Assembly: GCF_000332175.1 (NCBI RefSeq)
Contig: NZ_KB235914.1
Coordinates: 3,282,868-3,346,867, forward strand
Direction of reading: 5' to 3'
Length of the DNA: 64,000 nucleotides
DNA from: Pseudanabaena sp. PCC 6802
GTDB taxonomy: Bacteria > Cyanobacteriota > Cyanobacteriia > Pseudanabaenales > Pseudanabaenaceae
Under the pieces are notes generated by a model. It searched no databases and was not told the origin of the DNA. It was given only the letters and a program-made list of their open reading frames with translations. Made by a program: the position numbers and the translations under genes. Of this stretch, positions 56,467-64,000 are shown piece by piece (the stretch's first letter is position 1; every line of letters begins with the position of its first letter).

Positions 56467-57141
56467 ATGCTCTTCGGTAAAAGCAAACAATTAAATATCG
56501 ATTTCCTCAGCACTCTCAAAGGAGCGGTTACACTGCTGCGCGATCCCAGTCAGACCGAATCTGTTTATGATGTCGAAGATGGATTGCGTTACTCGAAAGC
56601 AACGCAATTAGCAGTCGATTACGTGAAATCCAAACCTGGAGTTGCTGAGCTAATCGCAGAGCGATACACACCACCTAAAGTAGATATTGAAGCTCTATCA
56701 AAGCTCCCACAAGATTCCCTCGGTTATGCCTATGCTGCGTATATTAAAGAATCTGGCTTCGATCCAAATTTCTATCGTCAGATTGAAGTGGAAGATGATA
56801 TTAGCTACGTGCTGCTGAGAATGCGTCAAACCCACGATCTTTGGCATATTGTGGCAGGATTTACCACTGATGTTCCTGGCGAATTGGGCTTGAAATCATT
56901 TGAGCTGGCTCAAACGCGACGCACGATGGCAGTAGTACTGCTGGCAGGCGGCATTCTAAGCACGTTGTTTAAAGCGCCAGAAAGCCTGGAGTATTTACTA
57001 GATCGTATTGCTGCTGGATATCGCATGGGTGCTAAGGCAAAGCCATTCCTCGCTCAAAAATGGGAAGATGATTGGGAAAAACCTCTAGAGGCATGGCGAA
57101 CTGAGCTAGGTGTCGAGGCGATGCCAGCTTATGTTGCTTAA
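56467..57141 (+). CDS. Coq4-like protein
   Basis: 224 residues from the ATG at 56467 (AAGGAGAA upstream). An earlier ATG would only translate the repeat B copy. The conserved TRQTHDLWHIVAGF-like MRQTHDLWHIVAGF (His-Asp-x2-His) is the metal site of Coq4. In eukaryotes Coq4 supports ubiquinone synthesis (C1 decarboxylation/hydroxylation). Cyanobacteria make plastoquinone, so the role here is open. YRMGAKAKPFLAQKWEDDWE is near the C-terminus. No operon partner is evident. Confidence 0.85.
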   Translation: MLFGKSKQLNIDFLSTLKGAVTLLRDPSQTESVYDVEDGLRYSKATQLAVDYVKSKPGVAELIAERYTPPKVDIEALSKLPQDSLGYAYAAYIKESGFDPNFYRQIEVEDDISYVLLRMRQTHDLWHIVAGFTTDVPGELGLKSFELAQTRRTMAVVLLAGGILSTLFKAPESLEYLLDRIAAGYRMGAKAKPFLAQKWEDDWEKPLEAWRTELGVEAMPAYVA

Positions 57142-57363
57142 ACCGATTGCTGGAGTTGCTTCCGAGTTGCGTGGCAAGTCATCTGTAATGGTTGCGATAC
57201 CACATTGGTCGTCGTTCTATCCAGGTTTTAAAGCTCGTACAGTTGATAATCGCTTGTATGGTGTTGCGATCGCGGTAAACTTAAGTTGTACGATCCTGGG
57301 TTCATGCGGATCTATTGCAGTGCTTTAGAAACAATTGTGTTTTAAGGAAGAGGCAAAAAGTTT

Positions 57364-57774
57364 ATGGCAAGAGTCTTTACTGGTAGGGTTGTAATTCCAG
57401 GTAACAAAATCGACGAATACTTTGCTGCGCTCCAGACAGCTGAAGCGGCAAGAGCACCTTTCAAACAATCACTAGAACAGCTCAATCAAGAGTTTGCAGA
57501 TTTTCTAGGTGCTAAGTACGTGGCAAAAACGGTGAGAAAGCATACTGGTATTGTGGATATGTTTATTGAATTTATCTGCCGCTATACCGATGTCGAAAAA
57601 ATTGACGATATTACAAAGGGAATGGTCAACAGCCAGTTTAGAAGCTGGTATAAGCGCAAGGTATGGGACTCAGCGACAGAGAGCGATCTGCGGGTTGCAC
57701 TCAAAAAGTTCTTTCAGTTTCTGGCTGCGGAGAAGGGTATTGTCAATCAGAAGGCGTTGGATGCCCTGAAATAG
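57364..57774 (+). CDS. hypothetical all-helical protein
   Basis: 136 residues, AAGGAAGAGG upstream, 8 bp before the DUF6671-like gene. Not a named family to my knowledge. The middle and end (TVRKHTGIVDMFIEFICRYT, ITKGMVNSQFRSWYKRKV, LKKFFQFLAAEKG) resemble the SAM-like core-binding half of tyrosine recombinases. No catalytic half is present, so it is not an active recombinase. It is likely a small cytoplasmic protein. Confidence 0.7.
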   Translation: MARVFTGRVVIPGNKIDEYFAALQTAEAARAPFKQSLEQLNQEFADFLGAKYVAKTVRKHTGIVDMFIEFICRYTDVEKIDDITKGMVNSQFRSWYKRKVWDSATESDLRVALKKFFQFLAAEKGIVNQKALDALK

Positions 57775-57782
57775 ATTATTCT

Positions 57783-58646
57783 ATGCGTATTATTTCTCTG
57801 TTTGAGAATCGCACTGCCGTATTGGCAACGATGCATCAAAAAGAAAAAGCGATCGCGCCGCTGTTGGCAAGCGAATTTGGCATGAAAGTAGTTGTTCCCC
57901 CTGATTTCAACACGGATCGCTTTGGTACCTTTACCAGAGAGATCGAAAGACCGGGGACTCAAATAGAAGCTGCCAGACTTAAGGCTCGGGAAGCTTTAAA
58001 TCTAACGGGTGAAACGATCGCGATCGCCAGCGAAGGCAGTTTTTATCCCCATCCCGCCATGCCCCTCATTGCTTGCAATCGCGAAATAGTTTTACTGCGC
58101 GATCGCGCTAACGACCTGGAAATTATTGGAGAGGAAATTTCTACGGACACTAACTACCACCACCACCAGGTTGGTACCATTGCCGAAGCGATCGACTTCG
58201 CGCAAAAGATTGGTTTTCCCGAACATGGCCTGGTTGTGATGAGCGGCCAAAATGCCACTGCAAAAGATGAGATCGTTAAAGGGATTACAAGCGAGGAAAA
58301 GCTAACTCAAGCGATAGAATCCGCTCTCCAGACATCGACGACCAAAACAATTCACCTGGAAACCGATATGAGGGCGATGTACAATCCCACCCGCATGAAA
58401 GCGATTGCTCGGGCAACTCTCAATCTCATTGCTAAACTCCATAGCCTTTGTCCGCAATGTTCGACTCCTGGCTTCGATATTGTCAAACGGTTGCCGGGAT
58501 TGCCTTGCAGTTGGTGCTCCCTGCCCACTTCTCTAATTCGATGTGAAATTTATCAATGCCAAAAATGCCAATACACACAAGAAACTCGATTCCCTAACGG
58601 TATAAAAACCGCCGATCCTTCTCATTGTTCCTATTGCAATCCCTAG
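57783..58646 (+). CDS. DUF6671-like protein with C-terminal zinc ribbons
   Basis: 287 residues from the ATG at 57783; the upstream extension overlaps the preceding gene and is unlikely. The N-terminal part has NRTAVLATMHQKEKAIAPLL and the middle ASEGSFYPHPAMPLIACNRE. The C-terminus has four paired cysteines: CPQC, CSWC, CQKC and CSYC, which should bind two Zn2+ ions. The function is unknown in the literature I recall. It probably forms one transcript with the 57364 gene. Confidence 0.8.
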   Translation: MRIISLFENRTAVLATMHQKEKAIAPLLASEFGMKVVVPPDFNTDRFGTFTREIERPGTQIEAARLKAREALNLTGETIAIASEGSFYPHPAMPLIACNREIVLLRDRANDLEIIGEEISTDTNYHHHQVGTIAEAIDFAQKIGFPEHGLVVMSGQNATAKDEIVKGITSEEKLTQAIESALQTSTTKTIHLETDMRAMYNPTRMKAIARATLNLIAKLHSLCPQCSTPGFDIVKRLPGLPCSWCSLPTSLIRCEIYQCQKCQYTQETRFPNGIKTADPSHCSYCNP

Positions 58647-58676
58647 GATAAAGTACACCTGTAGCGATGCTAATCA

Positions 58677-58764
58677 TTATACGAACGGGGTGCAGGGGTA
58701 GAACTCCTGCGTGGGGCGCAGCCCCACAACCCCTTTTTCACAAATCATTTGTGATTGCTATAGC
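58677..58764. repeat. GC-rich palindromic repeat before the acyl-CoA synthetase
   Basis: Contains GGGGTGCAGGGGTAGAACTC, a GTGGGGCGCAGCCCCAC hairpin and TTTTTCACAAATCATTTGTGA. It shares blocks with repeats B and C. Confidence 0.65.
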
Positions 58765-58798
58765 ACACCTAATCAATACACCCACAGGAAACATTGCT

Positions 58799-61288
58799 AT
58801 GTCAGGCACTAGATCGAAATTTAACACCAACCTTTTAGACCACTCTGCCGCCGTTAGCCTGTGGCAAGTGTGGCAAAAAACTGCCCAAGCCTGTCCCGAT
58901 ACCCTGGCGCTCCACGATCCCCATGCCAAACCCGAAGTGAAGCTGAGCTATCGCGAAGTTGTAGACCAAATAGCAATGTTTGGGGCAGGGCTGCGCTCGA
59001 TTGGAATTCAATTCGGCGATAAGGTATCGTTAATTGCCGATAACTCGCCGCGCTGGCTGATTGCCGACCAGGGCATCCTGGCGATCGGTGCTGCCAATGC
59101 GACGCGCAGCTCGCAGGCAGAGCGTACCGAATTGCTCTACATCATCGAGCATAGCGATAGTATCGCGTTGGTGGTTGAAGATATCGTCACGCTCAAAAAG
59201 CTCCAGCCTGACGTGCAGAGTTTGCCTTTGAAAACAATTATTTTGCTCTCGGATGAAACTCCGCCAGAGGGAGCTTACAATTTCAAACAAATTCTGGAGC
59301 GAGGTAGCGATTCCCATGGGGATGCGTACCGCCGCGATCTCGGCAACCCTCCCATCGACCGCAATACCTTAGCAACTTTGATCTACACCTCTGGCACCAC
59401 TGGCAAGCCCAAAGGCGTGATGCTGACGCACGGCAATCTCCTCACGCAAGTCGAAGGCGGCAAGGACATGGTGCAACCGTTCCCAGGCGAAGTTGCCCTA
59501 TCAATTTTGCCAACCTGGCACTCCTACGAACGGGCTGGCGAGTACTACCTTCTGTCGCAAGGCATGACGCAGATCTACACCAACCTGCGATCGATCAAAG
59601 CCGACTTAGTGAAATACAAGCCCCATTTCATGCTGGCAGTTCCTCGCCTATGGGAGAGCGTCTACGAAGGCATTTCCAAGAAATTTGCGGCTGAGTCGCC
59701 GTTCAAGCAGGCACTAATTAAATTTTTGCTGGCTGGGAGCCAGAACTACATCAAAGCTCGTCGCATCAAGAACGATCTCAGCCTTGAGGCGGGATCGAAA
59801 CTGGTAGCGACCTTAAGGGCGGCGGTTCTATCACCTGTATATTGGCTTGCCCAAAAAATTCTGTTCGAGAAAATTCGAGAGGCGGTCGGTGGCAGGGTAA
59901 AGTACCTCACCAGTGGTGGTGGTTCTCTCCAGCCTCATATCGATCTGTTCTACGAAATGGCAGGTATAGAAATCATCAACGGCTACGGTCTGACGGAAAC
60001 ATCGCCCATGTTGACGGCGCGCCGACCCCATAGGAATCTACGCGGCACGGCGGGCGTGCCTTTGCGAAATACAGAGATCCAGATCGTCGATCTCGATAGT
60101 CGCATTCCTCTAGAGCAGGGCAAAATTGGTCTGGTGATGGCGCGGGGACCGCAAATTATGCAGGGGTACTACAAAAATCCCGAAGCTACTGCTAAGGCGA
60201 TCGATCCGGACGGCTGGTTCGACACTGGCGATCTGGGCTGGCTGACCGCTAATAACGATCTGATCCTGACCGGACGCGCCAAGGACACCATTGTTTTAAC
60301 TAATGGTGAAAATATCGAACCCCAAGCGATCGAAGATGCCTGTACGCGCAGCCCGTACATCGATCAAATTGTACTTGTCGGTCAGGATCGCAAGCAGTTA
60401 GGAGCCTTAATCGTGGCAAACCTTACCCCCCTCGAAGCTGCAAACATCATTCCACCTGGCGCTCAACTACGGGACGTGCTGGAAATTCTCGCAAGCGACA
60501 AGGTGCAGGCAATCTATCGCGAGGAGCTAAATCGGGAAGTCAAAAGCCGCCCCGGCTACACGATTAACGATCGCATCGGCCCCTTTGCCTTTTTACCAGA
60601 GCCAATTACGATCGAAAATGGTTTAATGACACAAACCTTTAAAATTCGTCGTAATGTGGTAACCGATCGGAGAGTGTTCAGATTTTTGTGTAAATTGAGT
60701 CCTGAAGTACGTATTTACGCTGTTTCAGAGGCTCGATACACAAAATTCCGATCGCACCCACCGATCGCTACCGAGATATTATTGACAAGATGTTTATCTA
60801 AAAGTTACCTAGACAATATGGGTTCTATAGATTTTGCTAATCAGCTTCTCGTTAAGCGAGCAGTGAATGTCAAAGTAATCGTGACACCTCGCTGGAAAGA
60901 CGAAATGCAACAGCAACTTCAGTTCCAGATTTCTCAGGCTGATGGGCAAGTTCAGCAACTAGATATGCAGGGTCAGCGTGCAATCTCGGAAATCGAACGG
61001 CAAAGTATTAAGCCACCTGGGCCTGATGTTGCGCGCGAAATTGAGTCAATTCGCTTGGAAGTCAACAGACGCAAGTCAGAAGTGTTAGAGCAGAAAAACC
61101 AATTATTGCAGCAACTCAATCAGGTGCAGGTATTGGAACTGGAGCAAGAGGTTAACCAGGGGCAGTTAGACAGCTTCTTTCCTGTTGGTAAAGGTGACAA
61201 CTTGATCGCCCTGATGCAAGTTGAAGTAGTACTGCGCGATGGTGTCATCGAAGACATCCGGGCGGGGTTCCCAGCAGAAGCAAATTAG
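58799..61288 (+). CDS. long-chain acyl-CoA synthetase fused in frame to YlqD
   Basis: 829 residues from the ATG at 58799 (CAGGAAACA upstream). Residues 1-622 are an AMP-forming long-chain fatty acid-CoA ligase: P-loop TLIYTSGTTGKPKGVMLTHG, ENGLMTQTFKIRRN at the end. In cyanobacteria this enzyme recycles free fatty acids. The native end YRDIIDKMFI and stop (60799-60801) are still visible in another frame. A 90-bp insertion at 60670-60759 with an 8-bp target duplication shifted the frame (net 98 bp) and joined the enzyme through 50 new residues to the downstream ylqD. It may be a functional fusion or may have lost the last residues of the synthetase. Confidence 0.88.
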   Translation: MSGTRSKFNTNLLDHSAAVSLWQVWQKTAQACPDTLALHDPHAKPEVKLSYREVVDQIAMFGAGLRSIGIQFGDKVSLIADNSPRWLIADQGILAIGAANATRSSQAERTELLYIIEHSDSIALVVEDIVTLKKLQPDVQSLPLKTIILLSDETPPEGAYNFKQILERGSDSHGDAYRRDLGNPPIDRNTLATLIYTSGTTGKPKGVMLTHGNLLTQVEGGKDMVQPFPGEVALSILPTWHSYERAGEYYLLSQGMTQIYTNLRSIKADLVKYKPHFMLAVPRLWESVYEGISKKFAAESPFKQALIKFLLAGSQNYIKARRIKNDLSLEAGSKLVATLRAAVLSPVYWLAQKILFEKIREAVGGRVKYLTSGGGSLQPHIDLFYEMAGIEIINGYGLTETSPMLTARRPHRNLRGTAGVPLRNTEIQIVDLDSRIPLEQGKIGLVMARGPQIMQGYYKNPEATAKAIDPDGWFDTGDLGWLTANNDLILTGRAKDTIVLTNGENIEPQAIEDACTRSPYIDQIVLVGQDRKQLGALIVANLTPLEAANIIPPGAQLRDVLEILASDKVQAIYREELNREVKSRPGYTINDRIGPFAFLPEPITIENGLMTQTFKIRRNVVTDRRVFRFLCKLSPEVRIYAVSEARYTKFRSHPPIATEILLTRCLSKSYLDNMGSIDFANQLLVKRAVNVKVIVTPRWKDEMQQQLQFQISQADGQVQQLDMQGQRAISEIERQSIKPPGPDVAREIESIRLEVNRRKSEVLEQKNQLLQQLNQVQVLELEQEVNQGQLDSFFPVGKGDNLIALMQVEVVLRDGVIEDIRAGFPAEAN
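60670..60759. mobile_element. 90-bp MITE-like insertion with 8-bp target duplication
   Basis: Direct repeats ACCGATCG flank it (60662-60669 and 60760-60767). Its ends are imperfect 23-bp inverted repeats with 17 matches, including the inner TTTTGTGTA in the same place on both sides. It has no coding capacity. Removing the element and one ACCGATCG restores the acyl-CoA synthetase frame to its natural stop. Confidence 0.85.
60818..61288 (+). CDS. ylqD: YlqD family protein
   Basis: 156 residues from ATG 60818, now also the C-terminal part of the fused ORF. Pattern: N-terminal VKRAVNVKVIVTPRWKDEM, a long Gln-rich coiled coil (about 30-110) and a short beta end (FFPVGKGDNLIALMQVEVVL, DGVIEDI). 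YlqD proteins are widespread in Firmicutes and cyanobacteria with no assigned function. The natural gap to the synthetase stop is 16 bp, so both were an operon before fusion. Independent translation from this ATG remains possible. Confidence 0.85.
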   Translation: MGSIDFANQLLVKRAVNVKVIVTPRWKDEMQQQLQFQISQADGQVQQLDMQGQRAISEIERQSIKPPGPDVAREIESIRLEVNRRKSEVLEQKNQLLQQLNQVQVLELEQEVNQGQLDSFFPVGKGDNLIALMQVEVVLRDGVIEDIRAGFPAEAN

Positions 61289-61332
61289 ACGTTGGGGCTA
61301 AAGCGATTTCCAGCAAAAAAATAGCGATCGCC

Positions 61333-61359
61333 TGTAGGGTGGACATTGTCCACCCTACA
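61333..61359. repeat. 27-bp palindrome TGTAGGGTGGACA
   Basis: Perfect 13-bp arms around a single T, 45 bp after the ylqD stop. It could act as a transcription stop or be a dispersed repeat like the one at 30262. Confidence 0.75.
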
Positions 61360-61396
61360 AAGTTTTAGCACTGTTGCTACAGCAAACTAATATAGT

Positions 61397-61515
61397 TATA
61401 GCGGTTTTCAGATTGGAGGTGAGCAGGGGGTTTGGGGGCGTTACCACCAAGAAGGGGTTCCACCCCTTCATCTCGTCATTGAAAAACGCTATAACAGATC
61501 TGTCTACAGCTATAA
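61397..61515. repeat. repeat A copy 3 joined to half of repeat B
   Basis: Repeat A spans 61397-61493 (TATAGCGGTTTTC ... GAAAAACGCTATA). Directly at its end is ACAGATCTGTCTACAGCTATA (61494-61515), the outer half of repeat B. The 272-bp gap between ylqD and the AraC gene therefore holds three repeats and little else. Confidence 0.8.
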
Positions 61516-61560
61516 ATACAATGCGTACAATGCGTAATTTGAGCATTCTGAACTGGAATC

Positions 61561-62433
61561 ATGAAAACAATAATCCCTCATCAAATTGAATGCGCTAGAT
61601 TACCCATTTCATCTAGCCGCGATCGAGGTTGGGAGACTATCCTGGTTCAGCAATTTCAAAATCCGGCGGGTGAGGGCAACTTTTTACATCACGACGAACA
61701 CACGCTTTCTTTTTCTCTCTCTCCCCGTCCGGTTCGCATGCAACAAACGCAGGCAGGTAAAACTTTCTCTGGACTGTTCGGGAAAGGTCACATTTCAATT
61801 ACGCCTGCCCAGGTACCGTTTTTTGCTCGGTGGGATAGCGACGATCGCTATTTGCAGATTCGGATTGCATCTCAATTTATCCAGAATGTTGCCAGAGAAA
61901 CTATTGACAGTAGCCCCGATCGCTTAGAGCTATTGACAGAATTTCGGGTTCGCGACCCCCAGATCGAAGCGATCGCTATGATGCTCCTCTCTGAACTCCA
62001 ACAGGAAAATCCAGGCAGCAGACTCTACATCGAATCCTTGGCAAATGTATTGGCCGTACACCTGATCAGACAATATACGGCTGTCAAACCGCATATACCA
62101 CTCTACGAGGGGGGGCTACCGCAGCGCGAACTCATGCAGGTTTTAGACTACATCCACGCTCATCTAGATCGAGATATTAAACTATCAGATTTAGCAGCAC
62201 TGCTCGAAATGAGTCAATTTCATTTCAGTCGTTCATTTAAGCAGGCGATCGGCACCACTCCCTACCAATACCTGCTCCAGCAGCGTATAGAACGAGCTAA
62301 ACAGTTATTAAAGCAATCCGATCGCTCGATCGTGGATATTGCCCTTTCGTGTGGCTTTAACAGTCACAGCCACCTGAGCCAACAGTTTCGCCAGGTTACA
62401 GGCATGACTCCCAAGACCTATAGAGCGGAGTAG
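61561..62433 (+). CDS. AraC family transcriptional regulator
   Basis: 290 residues. The N-terminal ~160 residues are the ligand-binding part, with no named domain obvious. Two helix-turn-helix motifs lie in the last 100 residues: LSDLAALLEMSQFHFSRSFK and DIALSCGFNSHSHLSQQFRQ, with TGMTPKTYR at the end. It resembles regulators with a cupin-like sensor that respond to small molecules. Its target is unknown and no co-directed partner is next to it. Confidence 0.93.
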   Translation: MKTIIPHQIECARLPISSSRDRGWETILVQQFQNPAGEGNFLHHDEHTLSFSLSPRPVRMQQTQAGKTFSGLFGKGHISITPAQVPFFARWDSDDRYLQIRIASQFIQNVARETIDSSPDRLELLTEFRVRDPQIEAIAMMLLSELQQENPGSRLYIESLANVLAVHLIRQYTAVKPHIPLYEGGLPQRELMQVLDYIHAHLDRDIKLSDLAALLEMSQFHFSRSFKQAIGTTPYQYLLQQRIERAKQLLKQSDRSIVDIALSCGFNSHSHLSQQFRQVTGMTPKTYRAE

Positions 62434-62542
62434 CGATCGCTAAGTCCTCAATCGTTACACTGCTCCGGCGCTAAAAATATTCGCGATCGCCAGTAAGGGC
62501 AGCACTACGATGCCTGCCCTAAACCAACAGGAGCGATTCCTT

Positions 62543-62905
62543 TTAGGTGGCGTAATAGAAACGCTCGTGGACTACCTTGCCATCTCTCCAGCGTTGCACG
62601 GATACCTGATCGTGGGTTACCTTACCCCATTCCGCATGGGTGTAATCGACAAACCATTCTGAAATAATCACATCTTCACCATAAGCTACCGCTTTCACTT
62701 CCGCTGTCCGAAATTCAACTAGCTTAGAAAAGAAATCCAGTTCTCTTTGACGATTGGCATCCTTTCCTACCGTCGCGGGCGTTTCATTTTCTTGCATCAC
62801 CACATCATCCGCATAGTATTTCTCAAAAGCTTCCATCGCTTTTCCTTGTAGCACTAAGTTTTTGATGTCTTCAAAATTAGCTCTTAGATCTGTTGCCGTA
62901 ATCAT
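62543..62905 (-). CDS. SnoaL-like (NTF2 superfamily) protein
   Basis: 120 residues, a cone-shaped alpha+beta barrel of the SnoaL type: N-terminal helices with ALVLQGKAMEAFEKYYADDV-like LVLQGKAMEAFEKYYADDVV, then VQRWRDGKVVHERFYY at the end. Members bind or isomerise small molecules. It diverges from the LysR gene with 115 bp between starts, so the LysR protein probably controls it. Confidence 0.88.
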   Translation of the reverse strand: MITATDLRANFEDIKNLVLQGKAMEAFEKYYADDVVMQENETPATVGKDANRQRELDFFSKLVEFRTAEVKAVAYGEDVIISEWFVDYTHAEWGKVTHDQVSVQRWRDGKVVHERFYYAT

Positions 62906-63020
62906 AGTTATTACCTTTTTGTCTTTGATTTTGCTTACAAGATTTATGATGTTATATTCTCCTAGTTTTGAGAAGATGGCAAAATGGAATATGACTTATT
63001 CTTGCTAGGAATTAATCCCG

Positions 63021-63905
63021 ATGCTAGATCTGATTGCGTGCATGAAAAGTTTTGTGCGGACTGTGGAGCTTGGCAGTTTCTCGGCTGTTGCCAAGGAGAT
63101 AAATACAACTCAGCCCACAATTAGCAAACAGATTGCTGCACTAGAAGAGCATTTGGACGTGCAGTTACTGGTGCGATCGACGCGCAAAGTAAATTTGACT
63201 GACGAAGGGATGCGCTTTTACGAACATTGCCAGCATGTGCTGGAAGTGCTATCTGAGGCAGAGTCGAGCGTGGGAAAACGCCAGAATCCATCTGGGCTGT
63301 TACGGGTCAATTGTTCGGTGGCGTTGGGACGGCAGGAGCTATTTCCCAGGCTAAAGCGATTTCTCGATCGCTATCCCGATATTACACTCGACCTGACGAT
63401 GTCCGATCGCTTTGTCGATTTAGTTGAAGAGAGTATAGATGTGGCGATCAGAATGGGTAAATTTCAGGATCGCAATTTGATTTCGCAACTAATTGGAACA
63501 TCCCGCTTTGTTACCGTCGCCTCCGTAGAATATTTGGAGAAATTTGGGGAGCCACAAGTGCCAGCCGATTTACTGCATCACAACTGCATTATTTATACTC
63601 ATCAGTCTACGGGCAATGAGTGGCAGTTTCGCGGCACGACGGTAACCGTGAGTGGAAATCTACGCGTGAATAATACGATGGCACATTGCGAAGCTGTTTT
63701 GGCAGGAATTGGGATCGGGACATCACCCATGTGGGCGTATAGTAAGGAAATTCAAAATCGCTCTGTCAAAGTCATTTTGGTAGATTACGAACCGGAACCT
63801 CTTGCGATTCAAGCTGTCTACCGTCGAGGGCGTTTTCAATCTGCGAAGGTGAAATGTTTTATTGACTTTCTCATGGATGAGCTTAAATCAGGTCTATTGC
63901 AATAA
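63021..63905 (+). CDS. LysR family transcriptional regulator
   Basis: 294 residues. The N-terminal winged helix-turn-helix (about 1-62) has FVRTVELGSFSAVAKEINTT and VSRQ-like ISKQIAALEEHL. A co-inducer-binding periplasmic-protein-like fold follows (about 90-290). It resembles the CrgA/DmlR subgroup (LLRVNCSVALGRQELFPRLK). It is divergent from the SnoaL-like gene and likely regulates that gene and itself through the 115-bp shared region. Confidence 0.95.
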   Translation: MLDLIACMKSFVRTVELGSFSAVAKEINTTQPTISKQIAALEEHLDVQLLVRSTRKVNLTDEGMRFYEHCQHVLEVLSEAESSVGKRQNPSGLLRVNCSVALGRQELFPRLKRFLDRYPDITLDLTMSDRFVDLVEESIDVAIRMGKFQDRNLISQLIGTSRFVTVASVEYLEKFGEPQVPADLLHHNCIIYTHQSTGNEWQFRGTTVTVSGNLRVNNTMAHCEAVLAGIGIGTSPMWAYSKEIQNRSVKVILVDYEPEPLAIQAVYRRGRFQSAKVKCFIDFLMDELKSGLLQ

Positions 63906-63962
63906 TTAATCGCGCCTCCCTAGACTTGTACGATACTTAAGATACAAAGCAAACAATGACAT

Positions 63963-64000
63963 TATAGCGGTTTTCACTTGAGAACGGGTTTTATTGACGG
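63963..64000. repeat. dispersed repeat A, copy 4 (cut by window end)
   Basis: TATAGCGGTTTTCACTTGAG and the following ACGGGTTTTATTGACGG match the left end of copy 1 (21265) base for base over most of its length. The rest lies outside the window. Confidence 0.8.

Noticed and set aside
57110-57328. 72-residue plus-strand ORF after the Coq4-like gene
   Set aside because: It overlaps the Coq4-like gene end, has no ribosome-binding site, and shows no family pattern.
57364-57774. Phage or transposon recombinase
   Set aside because: Only a core-binding-like helical part is seen; no catalytic domain with R-H-R-Y follows.
58667-58798. N-terminal extension of the acyl-CoA synthetase
   Set aside because: It translates a GC-rich repeat; the ATG at 58799 has its own ribosome-binding site.

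Overview
The window is a chromosomal segment of a cyanobacterium. The evidence is the very dense HIP1 palindrome (GCGATCGC) in most genes, a short KdpD without a kinase core, and cyanobacterial gene content: a phycobilisome-like protein, V4R-domain proteins linked to photosystem II assembly, YlqD, and the rpsL-rpsG-fusA-tuf-rpsJ string. Small GC-rich palindromic repeats fill many intergenic gaps, as in repeat-rich filamentous non-heterocystous lineages. I cannot name the genus from sequence alone.

Positions 1-5430 are an accessory island that I read as the remnant of a chromosomal integron. A truncated integron-type tyrosine recombinase (4134-4398) is interrupted by an IS5-family element. Upstream of it is an array of about eight 41-bp hairpin repeats. 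Small cassette-like genes follow on the opposite strand (3320-3691, 2951-3169/2536-2958, 87-470). Before the last one is an attC-like stem-loop (492-571) into which a group IIC intron (about 572-2504) has inserted antisense to the cassettes.

Positions 5434-11022 hold rhomboid protease, secA, a Uma2 nuclease-like protein and a TPR protein. Positions 11289-13603 are a dead AAA-type ATPase gene with an internal deletion and a precise ISKra4-type insertion. Positions 13751-16551 form a kinase / membrane protein / SPFH-lipoprotein operon. Positions 16640-23144 are the K+-uptake operon kdpA-B-F-C-D, with repeats in two of its gaps. A divergent histidine kinase/response regulator pair follows (23353-25156).

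Positions 25164-36616 carry two methyltransferases, a YjbQ protein, a sulfatase-modifying-factor-like protein, a cytoplasmic alpha-amylase, mutS, a dihydrofolate-reductase-like protein and an overlapping hsp20-lon pair. Positions 37200-41921 are a six-gene cluster: two pseudo-receiver proteins (one fused to a 2Fe-2S ferredoxin), two V4R proteins, an SLTVG-repeat protein and a phycobilisome-like protein. It resembles the photosystem II assembly (pap, slr0144-slr0152) operon of Synechocystis and is the most interesting functional unit here.

Positions 42227-50722 hold pgk, a universal stress protein, tRNA-Leu(UAG), proA, gloA, aroA, a DedA protein and an RsbU-like phosphatase. Positions 50855-55800 are the str operon. 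The rest holds a Coq4-like protein, a DUF6671-like protein, a long-chain acyl-CoA synthetase fused in frame to YlqD by a 90-bp MITE-like insertion, an AraC regulator, and a divergent SnoaL-like/LysR pair. A recurring theme is small mobile or repeat sequences that change coding ends: the pgk stop, the TPR protein end, the acyl-CoA synthetase end and a small ORF after rpsJ.
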